DNA of 64,000 nucleotides from Streptomyces bambusae (GCF_020532645.1 NZ_JAJAUZ010000001.1:1-64000); one strand, 5' to 3'. Counted from the first letter of the stretch, positions 17,205 to 26,795 are shown. Notes: generated by a model from the letters alone, not told the origin. Made by a program: numbers and translations.

Positions 17205-18494
17205 GTGATTGACCTCCGGCTGCTCCGTGAAGACCCCGACCGTGTCCGCGCCTCCCAGCGTGCTCGTGGAGAGGACGTCGAGCTCGTCGACGCACTCCTC
17301 TCCGCCGACGAGCGTCGCAGGTCTTCCGGCGTGCGCTTCGACGAACTGCGCAACGAGCAGAAGTCGCTCGGCAAGCTCATCCCCAAGGCCTCTCCGGAGG
17401 AGCGGGCCGAGCTGCTCAAGCGCGCCGAGCAGCTGAAGACGGACGTGAAGGCCGCCGAGGCCGAGCAGAACGAGGCCGACGAGGCCGCCAAGTCGCTGCT
17501 GCTGAAGCTCGGCAACCTGGTCCACCCGGACGTGCCGGTCGGCGGCGAAGAGGACTTCACCGTCCTGGAGACCCACGGCACCATCCGCGACTTCGCGGCC
17601 GAGGGCTTCGAGCCCAAGGACCACCTGGAGCTCGGCGAGGCCCTCGGCGCGATCGACGTCGAGCGCGGCGCCAAGGTCTCCGGCTCGCGCTTCTACTACC
17701 TCACCGGCGTCGGCGCGCTCCTGGAGCTCGCCCTCGTCAACGCGGCGATCGCCCAGGCCACCGAGGCCGGCTTCATCCCGATGCTGACTCCGGCCCTGGT
17801 CCGCCCGCGCGCCATGGAGGGCACCGGCTTCCTCGGCCAGGCCGCGGAGAACGTGTACCACCTGGAGAAGGACGACTACTACCTGGTCGGCACCTCCGAG
17901 GTCCCGCTCGCCGCGTACCACATGGACGAGATCGTCGAGGCCGACAAGCTGCCCCTGCGGTACGCCGGCTTCTCCCCCTGCTTCCGCCGCGAGGCGGGCA
18001 CGTACGGCAAGGACACCCGCGGCATCTTCCGCGTCCACCAGTTCGACAAGGTGGAGATGTTCTCGTACGTGGCTCCCGAGGACGCCGAGGCCGAGCATCA
18101 GCGCCTGCTCGCCTGGGAGAAGCAGTGGCTGAACTCCCTGGAGCTGCCGTTCCAGGTGATCGACGTCGCCACCGGCGACCTCGGCGCCTCCGCCTCCCGC
18201 AAGTTCGACTGCGAGGCGTGGATCCCCACCCAGGGCAAGTACCGCGAGCTGACCTCCGCGTCGAACTGCGACAGCTTCCAGGCCCGCCGCCTGTCGGTGC
18301 GCATGCGCGAGAACGCCAACGGCAAGAGCACCGTCCAGCCCCTGGCCACCCTCAACGGCACCCTCTGCGCCGTGCCCCGCACCATCGTGGCCATCCTGGA
18401 GAACCACCAGCAGGCCGACGGCTCGGTCCGGGTGCCCGCGGCACTCCGCCCCTACCTGGGCGGCCGCGAGCTGCTGGAGCCGATCTCCAAGTGA
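17205..18494 (+). CDS. serS: Seryl-tRNA synthetase
   Basis: A class II synthetase of 429 residues charging tRNA-Ser and tRNA-Sec. The N-terminal coiled-coil arm spans about residues 1-110 (Lys/Glu/Ala heptads). The catalytic core shows motif 2 in [25 protein letters not shown] and motif 3 near the end in [19 protein letters not shown]. Length and order are standard. It begins with GTG at 17205 on a probable leaderless transcript. Its stop codon overlaps the GTG of the HAD gene, so the two are coupled. Confidence 0.97.
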   Translation: MIDLRLLREDPDRVRASQRARGEDVELVDALLSADERRRSSGVRFDELRNEQKSLGKLIPKASPEERAELLKRAEQLKTDVKAAEAEQNEADEAAKSLLLKLGNLVHPDVPVGGEEDFTVLETHGTIRDFAAEGFEPKDHLELGEALGAIDVERGAKVSGSRFYYLTGVGALLELALVNAAIAQATEAGFIPMLTPALVRPRAMEGTGFLGQAAENVYHLEKDDYYLVGTSEVPLAAYHMDEIVEADKLPLRYAGFSPCFRREAGTYGKDTRGIFRVHQFDKVEMFSYVAPEDAEAEHQRLLAWEKQWLNSLELPFQVIDVATGDLGASASRKFDCEAWIPTQGKYRELTSASNCDSFQARRLSVRMRENANGKSTVQPLATLNGTLCAVPRTIVAILENHQQADGSVRVPAALRPYLGGRELLEPISK

Positions 18495-19297
18495 CCTTCC
18501 CGTACCGCCTCGTCGCCACGGACCTCGACGGCACGCTGCTGCGTGGCGACGACACGGTCTCGGAACGCACCCGTGAGGCGCTCGCCGCGGCCACCGCGGC
18601 GGGTGCCGCACACATCGTCGTCACCGGCCGCGCCGTGCCCTGGACCCGCCACATCCTCGACGACCTCGGCTACCGGGGACTCGCGGTGTGCGGGCAGGGC
18701 GCCCAGCTCTACGACGCGGGTGCGCACAGGCTGCTCACGTCGGTGACGCTGGACCGGCAACTGGCCGGTCTGGCACTGGCCAAGATCGAGAGCGAGCTCG
18801 GGCCGGTGGCGATGGCCGCCAGCCGCGACGGACTGGACGGCGGGGTCCTGGTGGGTCCCGGCTACCAGGTGCAGGAGGGCCCGCTTCCATACGTGTTCCT
18901 CAAGGACACCACGGAGATGTGGTCGGCCCCGCTCAACAAGCTCTACATCCAGCACCCGGAGCTGGACGACGACGCGCTCGCGGACGCCGCCCGGCAGGTC
19001 GTCGGCAGTCTCGTCGACATCGTCATGGCCGGGCCGGGTGTGGTGGAGATCCTGCCCCTGGGCCTCACCAAGGCCACCGGGCTCTCGCTGGCCGCGCGGC
19101 GGCTGAAGGTGAAGGCGGCGGAGACGATCGCCTTCGGCGACATGCCCAACGACATCCCCATGTTCGCGTGGGCCGCGCACGGCGTGGCCATGGCCAACGC
19201 CCACCGCGGACTCAAGGCCGTCGCCGACGAGGTCACCATGTCGAACGAGGAGGACGGCATCGCCGTGGTCCTCGAACGGCTCCTCGGCTCGGCCTGA
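18491..19297 (+). CDS. HAD-superfamily phosphatase (Cof type)
   Basis: A protein of 268 residues of the HAD Cof/IIB class. Motif I is [10 protein letters not shown] with nucleophile and acid Asp, motif II is VVTGR, motif III Lys is in LGLTKATGL and motif IV is [12 protein letters not shown]. These enzymes hydrolyse sugar phosphates and related metabolites; the substrate cannot be read from sequence. It starts at GTG 18491 inside the serS stop region (GTGA), so expression follows serS. The same type of HAD enzyme occurs again at 35667-36521. Confidence 0.92.
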   Translation: MTFPYRLVATDLDGTLLRGDDTVSERTREALAAATAAGAAHIVVTGRAVPWTRHILDDLGYRGLAVCGQGAQLYDAGAHRLLTSVTLDRQLAGLALAKIESELGPVAMAASRDGLDGGVLVGPGYQVQEGPLPYVFLKDTTEMWSAPLNKLYIQHPELDDDALADAARQVVGSLVDIVMAGPGVVEILPLGLTKATGLSLAARRLKVKAAETIAFGDMPNDIPMFAWAAHGVAMANAHRGLKAVADEVTMSNEEDGIAVVLERLLGSA

Positions 19298-19328
19298 CGG
19301 TTCGCGCCCCGGCACAGTCCGACGAGGG

Positions 19329-19382
19329 AGGTCCGGAACCGCCCGTGCCGTACGGCACGCTCGAAGCGGCGGTCCCGGACCT
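19329..19382 (+). terminator. Long terminator after serS-HAD
   Basis: AGGTCCGGAACCGCC pairs with GGCGGTCCCGGACCT (14 of 15 positions), enclosing a nested GTGCCGTACGGCAC palindrome. Confidence 0.7.
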
Positions 19383-19472
19383 TTGTCGCTCCCCGCACCA
19401 CCCACTCTGCCCGGGTCACACGGGGCCCACCAGCGAATTTCCCGGCCGCAGGGCAGCCTGCCCCGGCGGCTG

Positions 19473-19508
19473 CACGCGGTTGTGTTTCACGTGAAACACA
19501 ACCGCGTG
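19473..19508. promoter_or_regulatory. parS site 4 embedded in a 36-bp perfect palindrome
   Basis: The parS core GTTTCACGTGAAAC is at 19484-19497. Exact symmetry extends 11 bp further on each side (outer arms CACGCGGTTGT and ACAACCGCGTG). It lies between convergent genes, so it may also act as a terminator. Confidence 0.93.
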
Positions 19509-19516
19509 AGAGAGCG

Positions 19517-20158
19517 TCATGTTTCACGTGAAACAGGCTGCGGGTGCCAGGTGAGCGGCCACGCCAGCAGCCCGATGGCCAGCGCGATCGCATGGCCCAA
19601 GTCCGTGAACGTGCCGCCGGTCAGCAGCGGTACGCCGAAGAAGGCGACGGCGCCCGCGAGGTAGAGCCAGCGCCAAGGCCCGGGAAGCCGGTAGGTGAGC
19701 ACCCCCACGGCTGCGGCGAGCCCGTAGCTCACGCCGATGTCGACGACGTGCGCCATGCTCCGGGGCGCCCGGTGATCCCGGATGGCCATCAGGACCACGT
19801 TCTGGCTGATGAGGGTGGCCACGACATGGGCACTGCCCACGATGGCCAGCCAGCGCACGGTGCCGAGCCAGCGTTCCACCGGGGCGTGGAACAGCTCGAA
19901 CAGGACGGCGTACAGGGCCAGTGATGCCGGGTTCTCGATCCAGAACGCGCTGGCCACCAAGGCCCGGACGGGGTGGTTGACCAGCTCGTGGATGTTGCTG
20001 CTGTTGCGGTGCAGCAGGACGTGGTCGAGGTGGTCCGGGGACAGCGCCACGACGACACTGGTGAGCGCGATGACCAGCAGCCACACATGCGTACCGGGCG
20101 AGGAACGCACCCACGAGCGCAGCGGCCGGGACGGCTCGGGCTCGGCGTGCAGACTCAT
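19517..20158 (-). CDS. Rhomboid-like membrane protein
   Basis: A protein of 213 residues with about six membrane helices, of the rhomboid-like family seen in Streptomyces. The candidate catalytic Ser lies in GVSYGLAAAV, where true rhomboids have GxSG, and the candidate His in DLGHAIALAIG. Protease activity is thus possible but the motif is not canonical. The start at 20158 (MSLHAEPEPSR) is preferred over upstream codons that give an untypical Arg-rich leader. The last five codons plus the stop contain a perfect parS (V-S-R-E-T-stop). Confidence 0.85.
   Translation of the reverse strand: MSLHAEPEPSRPLRSWVRSSPGTHVWLLVIALTSVVVALSPDHLDHVLLHRNSSNIHELVNHPVRALVASAFWIENPASLALYAVLFELFHAPVERWLGTVRWLAIVGSAHVVATLISQNVVLMAIRDHRAPRSMAHVVDIGVSYGLAAAVGVLTYRLPGPWRWLYLAGAVAFFGVPLLTGGTFTDLGHAIALAIGLLAWPLTWHPQPVSRET
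19521..19534. promoter_or_regulatory. parS site 5, overlapping the 3' end of the rhomboid-like gene
   Basis: Exact GTTTCACGTGAAAC, 37 bp from site 4. It encodes the C-terminal Val-Ser-Arg-Glu-Thr of the neighbouring protein. Confidence 0.94.
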
Positions 20159-20291
20159 GCACCGATCATGACCCGCCCTGCGGCCCCCCGCACAACGATC
20201 CCGGTACGGCGATGCCCCGCCCGATGGGACCGGGCGGGGCATGCAGTGGAGCGCCGTGCGAGCGGACTGCGCAGGCAGCGGGGCGGGAGGA

Positions 20292-21011
20292 CTACTCCTC
20301 GCCCGCCAGGGTCAGGCGCCGCAGCTTCTGGCCCGCGTATGCGGTGGCCGCGACCGTGACCACGGCCAGGAGGATGCCCGCCGTGGGCAGCGAGACCGCC
20401 GAGCTGACCGTGTCCTCGCCGCTGATCTTCTCGGCCAGGGCCAGCGCCCACTGCTGGACGCTCAGCGTCTTGGCGCCCTCGACCAGGCTGCCGAACAGGG
20501 ACTCCCACACCAGGGCGTAGACCAGGCCGAAGACCACGGCGTGCCGGCTGACGGTGCCGAGCAGCAGGAACAGCGCGCTGTAGGCGATCGAGGCGACGAG
20601 CGCCGCGACCGTGTACGCGATGGCGATCTGCTGTCCGTTGCCGTTGAGGATGAAGCCCGCGATGAGGGTCGGGACGGCGGAGAAGACCATCGTCACGGCG
20701 ATCGCGACGATCAGCTTGGTCATGATGATCGTCGGCCGCTTCACCGGCTTGGACAGGAGGTAGACGATCGAGCCGTCGTCGATTTCCGGACCGATCGCGC
20801 CGGTGCCGGCGATGACGCCGATGAGCGGCACCATCGTGGCGAGCGCGAAGCCGCCGAGCAGGTCGGCCGCGACCTTGTCGTCGACGCCGGTGAGGGCGCG
20901 GACCGCGACGGCGATGAGGACGAGCAGGGCCGGGAGTGCGAACAGGATGAGCGCGCGGCGCCGGCCGAGCAGGGCCCGGTAGGTGAGCCGGGCGACGGTG
21001 GGGTTGTACAT
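20292..21011 (-). CDS. ABC-2 type transporter permease
   Basis: A protein of 239 residues with six predicted membrane helices and the N-terminal amphipathic LTYRALLGRRRALILFALPAL typical of ABC-2 permeases. DDGSIVYLLSKPVKRPTI is the conserved element after the second helix. It is the last gene of a four-gene leftward operon and lies 14 bases after its ATPase. The substrate is unknown; this arrangement is common for export of peptides, lipids or drugs. Confidence 0.9.
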   Translation of the reverse strand: MYNPTVARLTYRALLGRRRALILFALPALLVLIAVAVRALTGVDDKVAADLLGGFALATMVPLIGVIAGTGAIGPEIDDGSIVYLLSKPVKRPTIIMTKLIVAIAVTMVFSAVPTLIAGFILNGNGQQIAIAYTVAALVASIAYSALFLLLGTVSRHAVVFGLVYALVWESLFGSLVEGAKTLSVQQWALALAEKISGEDTVSSAVSLPTAGILLAVVTVAATAYAGQKLRRLTLAGEE

Positions 21012-21025
21012 CGGTGCCAGCTCCT

Positions 21026-21937
21026 TCAGGCCGCTACGAGGTAGGAGAAGACCGACTCCAGGGACTCGTCCGAAGGCGAGACCGTGAGGAGCCGGATGCC
21101 GTGCGACCGGGCCACCTGCGGCAGCAGCTCGGTGAACCGGCCGAAGTCGACGGCCTGGATGCGCAGCGCGCCTTCGGCCCGGTCGACCTCGATGCCCGCG
21201 GTCGACGGGTCCGCGATGAGGGCAGCCGCGAGGGCTCGGTCGTCGGAGGAGCGGACCAGGTAGCGGTGCGGGCGGTCCGTCATCAGGCGTCGGATCTTGC
21301 GGTAGTCGCCGGAGGCGGCGTGCCGGCCGGCGACGATCACCTCGATGTGGGAGGCGAGCTGCTCGACCTCTTCCAGGATGTGCGAGGAGAACAGGACGGT
21401 GCGGCCTTCGTCGCCCATCCGCCGCAGCAGGTCCATCAGCTGCATCCGCTGGCGCGGGTCCATACCGTTGAACGGCTCGTCGAGGAGCAGCACGGACGGG
21501 TCGTGCACCAGGGCGGAGGCCATCTTGACGCGCTGCCGCATGCCCTTGGAGTAGGTGGCGATCTTGCGGTCCTGGGCGTACTCCATCTCGACGGTGGCCA
21601 GGGCGCGCTGGGCGGCCCGCTCGTCGAGCCCGTGGAGTTCGGCGTTGGCGACGACGAACTCGCGGCCGGTGAGGAAGTCGTACATCGACTCGCGCTCGGG
21701 CACGACGCCGATCTTCGTGTAGACCTGCTCGTTGCGCCAGATCGGGGCGCCGTCGAGGGTGACGCTTCCGGTGGAGGGGGCGAGGAAGCCGCCCATCATG
21801 TTGATCAGGGTGGACTTGCCGGCGCCGTTCGGGCCGAGCAGGCCGGTGACGCCGGGGCCGATCCGCATGGTCACGTCGTTGACGGCGACGACGTTCCCGA
21901 ACCAGCGGGAGGTGTGGTCGATGTCGATGATGCTCAC
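21026..21937 (-). CDS. ABC transporter ATP-binding protein
   Basis: An ABC ATPase of 303 residues. The Walker A is GPNGAGKSTL (about residues 35-44), the signature is TYSKGMRQRVKMA (a variant of LSGGQ), the Walker B is VLLLDEPFNGMD and the switch His is in FSSHILEEV. The C-terminal 85 residues are a regulatory extension. The GTG start (21935-21937) overlaps the stop of the upstream permease gene. It likely works with the permease that follows it. Confidence 0.94.
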   Translation of the reverse strand: MSIIDIDHTSRWFGNVVAVNDVTMRIGPGVTGLLGPNGAGKSTLINMMGGFLAPSTGSVTLDGAPIWRNEQVYTKIGVVPERESMYDFLTGREFVVANAELHGLDERAAQRALATVEMEYAQDRKIATYSKGMRQRVKMASALVHDPSVLLLDEPFNGMDPRQRMQLMDLLRRMGDEGRTVLFSSHILEEVEQLASHIEVIVAGRHAASGDYRKIRRLMTDRPHRYLVRSSDDRALAAALIADPSTAGIEVDRAEGALRIQAVDFGRFTELLPQVARSHGIRLLTVSPSDESLESVFSYLVAA

Positions 21938-22818
21938 AGTCCGGCCTTCCGGTAACGGCTCATCAGGGCGGCGTACGAGCCGGCGATGAGGGCGAACACG
22001 ACCAGCAGGTAGACCACTCCGGTGCCGGCCGAGGGCCCGTACCCGCCGGGGAAGGCGGAGGTGGCACCGAGGAAGGCGGTCTGCACCCCGTCGATCAGGG
22101 TGATCGGGGAGAAGAGGCCCATCCACTCGATGGCGCCCGTGTTGTCCGTCCCGTACGCGACGCCCTGGACGGCTGTGACGGCGCCGTACGGGATCACGAG
22201 GAGGGCGATGACGGCGGCGACGCCGAAGCCGCGCCGGGGCGTGAGGGCGGCCATGACCAGGCCGATCCCACCGAAGAGGAGCGAGAGCAGGAGCACCGAG
22301 ACCATTCCCTGGGCGAACCCCTTGGTCTGGTCCGCGAAGTCGAACTTGGCCAGCAGCGCGCCGATGTACATCACGAGCAGGGGCGCCGCGGTGAGGATGA
22401 AGAGGGCGGAGACCATGGCCGCGTACTTGGCGACGACGTAGTCCACGCGCTCGATCGGCCGCGAGAAGTACAGCGGCACGGTCTTGAAGCGCAGGTCGCG
22501 GGAGACCGACTGGGGGGCCTGCGAGGCCAGGTAGAGGCCGATCACCATCTGCAGGTAGAGGGCGTACGACGTGTACTTGAGCGGCAGGTCCTTCGAGCCG
22601 GGCACCGCGATGGCGACAGCCACGATGATCGCCGCGGGCAGGCACATGACCGCGAAGAGCAGCATGGGCAGGACCTTGGACTTGGCCGAGCGGCCCAGTC
22701 CGTAGGCGCCGCGCAGGGACTGCGAGTACAGGGAGCGGCGGGCGTAGGCGCGGCCGAGGCGGCTGCCCTCGTACGACCGGTAGCCGATGTTGTGGATCCG
22801 GGTGGAGGTCTCAGCCAT
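21934..22818 (-). CDS. ABC transporter permease
   Basis: A protein of 294 residues with a soluble basic N-terminus containing the IHNIGYRSYEG element seen in this Streptomyces permease class, then six membrane helices. LRFKTVPLYFSRPIERVDYV corresponds to the coupling region. It overlaps the ATPase genes on both sides (8 bp upstream, 4 bp downstream), so all members are translationally coupled. The other permease of the operon is shorter and divergent in sequence, which suggests a heteromeric exporter or two related pumps. Confidence 0.9.
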   Translation of the reverse strand: MAETSTRIHNIGYRSYEGSRLGRAYARRSLYSQSLRGAYGLGRSAKSKVLPMLLFAVMCLPAAIIVAVAIAVPGSKDLPLKYTSYALYLQMVIGLYLASQAPQSVSRDLRFKTVPLYFSRPIERVDYVVAKYAAMVSALFILTAAPLLVMYIGALLAKFDFADQTKGFAQGMVSVLLLSLLFGGIGLVMAALTPRRGFGVAAVIALLVIPYGAVTAVQGVAYGTDNTGAIEWMGLFSPITLIDGVQTAFLGATSAFPGGYGPSAGTGVVYLLVVFALIAGSYAALMSRYRKAGL

Positions 22819-23857
22819 CGGTGCCGGCTCCCTTCTGTGCTGCGTGTGCGGTGGCCGCGGTGTTCGCCGCCCAGGCGGCGGCGCGCCGGGCTGCCTCCGG
22901 GTCCTGGTGACCCTGCTGCTGGTCGTCGCGGAAGACCTCCGCGATGTGGTGGCGGCGCTGCTCCATGCGGACCAGGCCGAGGCCGAGGCCGGCGACGGTG
23001 TCGCGGACGATGTCGTACGTCTCCTCGCCCGTGGCCTCGACGAGGAGGATGTGGCCGGCGCCGGGCAGGCCCTGTTCCTCGCCGGGGTGCAGGGCGACGC
23101 CGGCGGTGACGAGCGCCTCGCGCAGCGCGCGGGTGCCGTCGGGGTGGGTGTCGGAGTCGGTGACCTCGACGGCCAGGGTGGCCGTGATCTGGGTGAAGTC
23201 ACTGGTGGAGCTGGACCGCAGCAGTTTGCCGCCGTCGACGACCACGACGTGGTCGCAGGTGCGTTCCAGTTCGCCGAGCAGGTGCGAGGTGACCAGGACG
23301 GAGATGCCGAAGTCGGTGTAGACGCGGCGGATCAGGCCGAGCATCTCGTCGCGGCCGACCGGGTCGAGGCCGTTGGTCGGCTCGTCGAGCAGCACCAGCT
23401 GCGGGTCGTGGACGAGTGCCTGGGCCAGCTTGACGCGCTGCTTCATGCCGGTGGAGTAGCCGCCGATGGGGCGGTACCGCTCCTCGTAGAGGCCGACGTG
23501 GCGCAGGGTGTCCGCCGTGCGTTCCCGGGCGGCGGTCGGGGGAAGGCCCGACATCCTCGCCATGTGCACGACGAACTCGGTGGCCGAGACGTCGGGCGGC
23601 AGGCAGTCGTGTTCGGGCATGTAGCCGACCCGTTCGCGGATGGCGCTGCCATGCGTGGCGACGTCCAGTCCGAGCACGGCGGCACGGCCCTCGGTGGCGG
23701 GGGACAGTCCCAGCAGGATCTTGATCAGCGTGGACTTGCCGGCTCCGTTGGCGCCCACCAGGCCGGTCACGCCGGGCCCGATGTCGAGGGAGAGCCGGTC
23801 GAGGGCGGTCACCTTGGTGTACCGCTTGCTCAGGCTTTCGGTCGCGATGACAGTCAC
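22811..23857 (-). CDS. ABC transporter ATP-binding protein (first gene of operon)
   Basis: An ABC ATPase of 348 residues. The Walker A is GANGAGKSTLI, the signature is GYSTGMKQRVKLAQA, the Walker B is LVLLDEPTNGLD and the switch His is in TSHLLGEL. The long C-terminal region (about residues 230-348) ends in an Ala/Gln/His-rich tail. The GTG start at 23857 lies about 15 bases after a stretch without a strong ribosome binding site. It starts a four-gene leftward operon of ATPase, permease, ATPase, permease. Confidence 0.94.
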   Translation of the reverse strand: MTVIATESLSKRYTKVTALDRLSLDIGPGVTGLVGANGAGKSTLIKILLGLSPATEGRAAVLGLDVATHGSAIRERVGYMPEHDCLPPDVSATEFVVHMARMSGLPPTAARERTADTLRHVGLYEERYRPIGGYSTGMKQRVKLAQALVHDPQLVLLDEPTNGLDPVGRDEMLGLIRRVYTDFGISVLVTSHLLGELERTCDHVVVVDGGKLLRSSSTSDFTQITATLAVEVTDSDTHPDGTRALREALVTAGVALHPGEEQGLPGAGHILLVEATGEETYDIVRDTVAGLGLGLVRMEQRRHHIAEVFRDDQQQGHQDPEAARRAAAWAANTAATAHAAQKGAGTDG

Positions 23858-23962
23858 GTTTCGAAGGTAGTGGCGCGGTCCGTGCCGGTCGTCAGACCTG
23901 GAGTCCGGAACGTGTCAGCCTTCAGGCGTACACGACCCTGAGCGGGCGGTACGGGAGACGGA

Positions 23963-23995
23963 GGGCGGACGGCGGGCGGACGGCGGGCGGACGGG
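23963..23995. repeat. Three tandem copies of an 11-bp GC-rich unit
   Basis: The unit GGGCGGACGGC is repeated three times head to tail (last base differs) between the divergent ABC operon and the M24 gene. No function is evident. Confidence 0.8.
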
Positions 23996-24031
23996 GGGAC
24001 GCGGGCAGTCCGGAAACCCGCGGGAAAAAAG

Positions 24032-24040
24032 TTATCCACA
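24032..24040 (+). promoter_or_regulatory. Isolated perfect DnaA box
   Basis: TTATCCACA preceded by an A-run (GGAAAAAAG) that is unusual in this GC-rich window. It lies in the promoter region upstream of the M24 peptidase gene. Confidence 0.6.
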
Positions 24041-24135
24041 GGTGTGTGCAGGGGCCTTGACGCGATCTCCAGGCATTGTCACATTCATCAGTGTCAAGTT
24101 ACGGGTGCGTACGGCGACACGGACGGACGGGTGGC

Positions 24136-24993
24136 ATGGCCGGTAGGACGTCGGCGGTCGGGGAGCGGCTCTCCCCGGACCTGCAGGGATTCAAGGAAGT
24201 GCAGCGGCTCGCGTACGAGTGCGCGGAAGTGGTCGCGGCCCGGCTGAAGCCGGGGGTCACCGAGCGCGAGGCCGCCCGGATGCAGCGCGACTGGCTGACC
24301 GAGCGCGGCGTGCGGGACTGGTTCCACCTGCCGTTCGCCTGGTTCGGCGACCGGACGGCCTTCGCCGGCTTCCGGATACCGCTGCAGTTCTTCCCCACCA
24401 ACCGGCGGCTGGAGCCGGGGATGCCCTTCATCCTCGACATGGCCCCCATCCACCGCGGCTTCGCCGCCGACATCGGCTACTCGGGCAGTCTGGGCCTCAA
24501 CCCCGTGCAGGACCGGCTCATGGACGACCTGCAGGAGCACCGGGCGCTGATCCTCGCCGGGGTCCGCGAGCGCCGGCCGCTGCGGACCGTCTACGAGGAC
24601 GTCGAGCGGCTCATGGTCCGCCAGGGGTACACCAACCGGCACCGCGCCTACCCGTTCGGCGTGATCGCGCACAAGGTGGGCAGGGTCCGGGAGCGCCGCT
24701 GGTCGCCTACGGTGTTCGGATTCGGAACCCAGTCCCTCAAGGGGCTGGCGAGCGACGCGCTGCACGGGCACCGCGAGGGCTGGTCCCCGCTGTGGAGTCC
24801 GTACACGTTCTCCGACCACCCGCCGCAGCCCGGCTTGTGGGCGGTCGAACCGCACCTCGGGTTCCGGGGCACCGGCGCCAAGTTCGAGGAACTCCTCGTG
24901 GTCACCGACTCCCGGGACCCGCAGGAGAGCGCATTCTGGCTGGACGACGACCTGCCGCACGTGCGGCGCTGGGCAGAGGGGAAGGCGGCGTGA
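24136..24993 (+). CDS. M24 family metallopeptidase
   Basis: A protein of 285 residues with only the pita-bread catalytic fold. The metal ligands are visible: two Asp in FILDMAPIHRGFAADIGYSG, His in GVIAHKVG, Glu in WAVEPHLG and Glu in KFEELLVVTD. It differs from pepP at 7.2 kb by lacking the N-terminal domain and by an insert containing WSPLWSPYTF. The start at ATG 24136 (MAGRTSAVGERL) is chosen over an upstream ATG at 24076 because the latter lacks a ribosome binding site and gives an atypical sequence. It overlaps the next gene by four bases (GTGA). Confidence 0.9.
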   Translation: MAGRTSAVGERLSPDLQGFKEVQRLAYECAEVVAARLKPGVTEREAARMQRDWLTERGVRDWFHLPFAWFGDRTAFAGFRIPLQFFPTNRRLEPGMPFILDMAPIHRGFAADIGYSGSLGLNPVQDRLMDDLQEHRALILAGVRERRPLRTVYEDVERLMVRQGYTNRHRAYPFGVIAHKVGRVRERRWSPTVFGFGTQSLKGLASDALHGHREGWSPLWSPYTFSDHPPQPGLWAVEPHLGFRGTGAKFEELLVVTDSRDPQESAFWLDDDLPHVRRWAEGKAA

Positions 24994-26795
24994 GCACGAT
25001 GGGTCTGAAGGATGCACGGCTGCGCAGGGTTGCCACGGGCGGGGTGGAGCTGTGCATCGCAGAGCTCGGCGACGCGGCACGGCCGACGGTCCTGCTGGTG
25101 CACGGCTACCCCGACAGCAAGGAGGTCTGGTCGGGCGTCGCCGAGCGCCTCGCCGACCGGTTCCACGTCGTGCTCTACGACGTCCGCGGCCACGGCGCGT
25201 CCAGCGCCCCGCAGCCACTGCGGGGCGGCTTCACCCTGGAGAAGCTGACCGACGACTTCCTCGCCGTCGCGGACGCCGTCAGCCCGGACCGGCCGGTGCA
25301 CCTGGTCGGGCACGACTGGGGCTCCGTACAAGGCTGGGAGTTCGCGACCGTACGGCGCACCGAGGGCCGGATCGCCTCCTTCACCTCGATGTCCGGGCCG
25401 TCGCTCGACCACTTCGGCCACTGGATCAAGAAGCGGATGACGCGGCCCACCCCGCGCCGGGCCGCCCAGCTCCTCGGGCAGGGCGCCAAGTCCTGGTACG
25501 TCTACATGCTGCACACGCCGGTCCTGCCGGAGCTGGCCTGGCGCGGCCCGCTCGGCAAGCAGTGGCCCGGCATGCTGCAGCGCCTCGAAAGGCTGCCCGC
25601 GGACGGATACCCGACGGCCTCGCTGCCCTCGGACGCGGCCCACGGCGCCTGGCTCTACCGGGACAACGTACGGATCCGGCTGCGCAGGCCGCGGCCGGAC
25701 GCGTACGCCCACGCGCCGGTGCAGCTGATCACGCCGACCGGTGACTCCTTCCTGTCAGAGCGCCTCTACGACGACCTCGAACAGTGGGCGCCGCAGCTGC
25801 GCCGCCGGACCCTGGACGCCAAGCACTGGATCCCCCGCACCCGGCCCGACCAGCTGGCCTCGTGGATCGGCGAGTTCGTCGACGCCCACGAGGACCGCGC
25901 CGGCAGGGCGCCCGGTGCGGTCGCACCGGCCCGAGCGGCCGCCCGCCCGGACAGCGTCGCCGGCCGCCACGCGGAGCGGTTCGGCGGCCGACTGGTCCTG
26001 GTGACCGGCGCGGCGAGCGGCATCGGGCGGGCCACCGCGTTCGCGTTCGCCGAGGCGGGCGCCCGGGTGGTCGCCGTCGACCGCGATGCCGAAGGGGCCG
26101 CCCGCACGGCGGAGATGGCGCGGCTGCTCGGTGCCCCGGAGGCGTGGGGGGAGACCGCCGACGTCGGCGACGAGCAGGCCATGGAGAAGCTCGCCGCGAA
26201 GGTGGCCGCCGAGTACGGCGTCGTGGACGTCCTGGTCAACAACGCCGGGATCGGGCTGTCCGGGTCGTTCTTCGACACGACGACCGAGGACTGGAAGAAG
26301 GTCCTCGACGTCAACCTGTGGGGCGTCATCCACGGCTGCCGGACCTTCGGCCGTCAGATGGCCGAGCGCGGGCAGGGCGGGCACATCGTGAACACGGCGT
26401 CCGCGGCGGCCTGGCTGCCGTCCCGGTCGCTGCCCGCGTACAGCACCTCCAAGGCCGCGGTGCTGATGCTCAGCGAGTGCCTGCGCGCCGAGCTCGCCGA
26501 CAAGTCGATCGGGGTCTCGGCGATATGCCCGGGCATCGTGAACACCAACATCACGGCCACCACCCGGTTCGCGGGCAGTGATGCGGCCGAGGAGCGTCGC
26601 AAGCAGGAGCGTTCCTCGCGGCTCTACGGGATGCGCAACTTCCCTCCGGAGAAGGTCGCCGAGGCGGTCCTGGAGGCGGTCGTCCACAACACGGCGGTGG
26701 TCCCGGTGACGCCGGAGGCGCACGCCACCCGCTGGATGGCCCGGTTCACACCGCGCGCGCTGCGTGCGGTGGCCCGCCGGGAGCCGCGGTTGTGA
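24990..26795 (+). CDS. Alpha/beta hydrolase fused to short-chain dehydrogenase (EphD-like)
   Basis: A two-domain protein of 601 residues. The N-terminal hydrolase (about 20-290) has the oxyanion HGYPDS, the nucleophile elbow VGHDWGS with Asp, and the general base His in DAKHWIPRT, an epoxide-hydrolase-like triad. The C-terminal SDR (about 330-600) has the NAD(P) motif TGAASGIG, NNAG, catalytic Ser in NTASAA and YSTSK. Mycobacterial EphD has the same domain order and acts in mycolate processing; the substrate in Streptomyces is not known. It starts at GTG 24990 inside the stop of the M24 gene, so the pair is coupled. Confidence 0.93.
   Translation: MSTMGLKDARLRRVATGGVELCIAELGDAARPTVLLVHGYPDSKEVWSGVAERLADRFHVVLYDVRGHGASSAPQPLRGGFTLEKLTDDFLAVADAVSPDRPVHLVGHDWGSVQGWEFATVRRTEGRIASFTSMSGPSLDHFGHWIKKRMTRPTPRRAAQLLGQGAKSWYVYMLHTPVLPELAWRGPLGKQWPGMLQRLERLPADGYPTASLPSDAAHGAWLYRDNVRIRLRRPRPDAYAHAPVQLITPTGDSFLSERLYDDLEQWAPQLRRRTLDAKHWIPRTRPDQLASWIGEFVDAHEDRAGRAPGAVAPARAAARPDSVAGRHAERFGGRLVLVTGAASGIGRATAFAFAEAGARVVAVDRDAEGAARTAEMARLLGAPEAWGETADVGDEQAMEKLAAKVAAEYGVVDVLVNNAGIGLSGSFFDTTTEDWKKVLDVNLWGVIHGCRTFGRQMAERGQGGHIVNTASAAAWLPSRSLPAYSTSKAAVLMLSECLRAELADKSIGVSAICPGIVNTNITATTRFAGSDAAEERRKQERSSRLYGMRNFPPEKVAEAVLEAVVHNTAVVPVTPEAHATRWMARFTPRALRAVARREPRL

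Noticed and set aside
19383..19664. Short frames containing FHVKH or VSRET near parS sites
   Set aside because: These peptides are only the translation of the parS palindrome; outside the rhomboid-like, CopCD and CydDC genes no real frame contains them.
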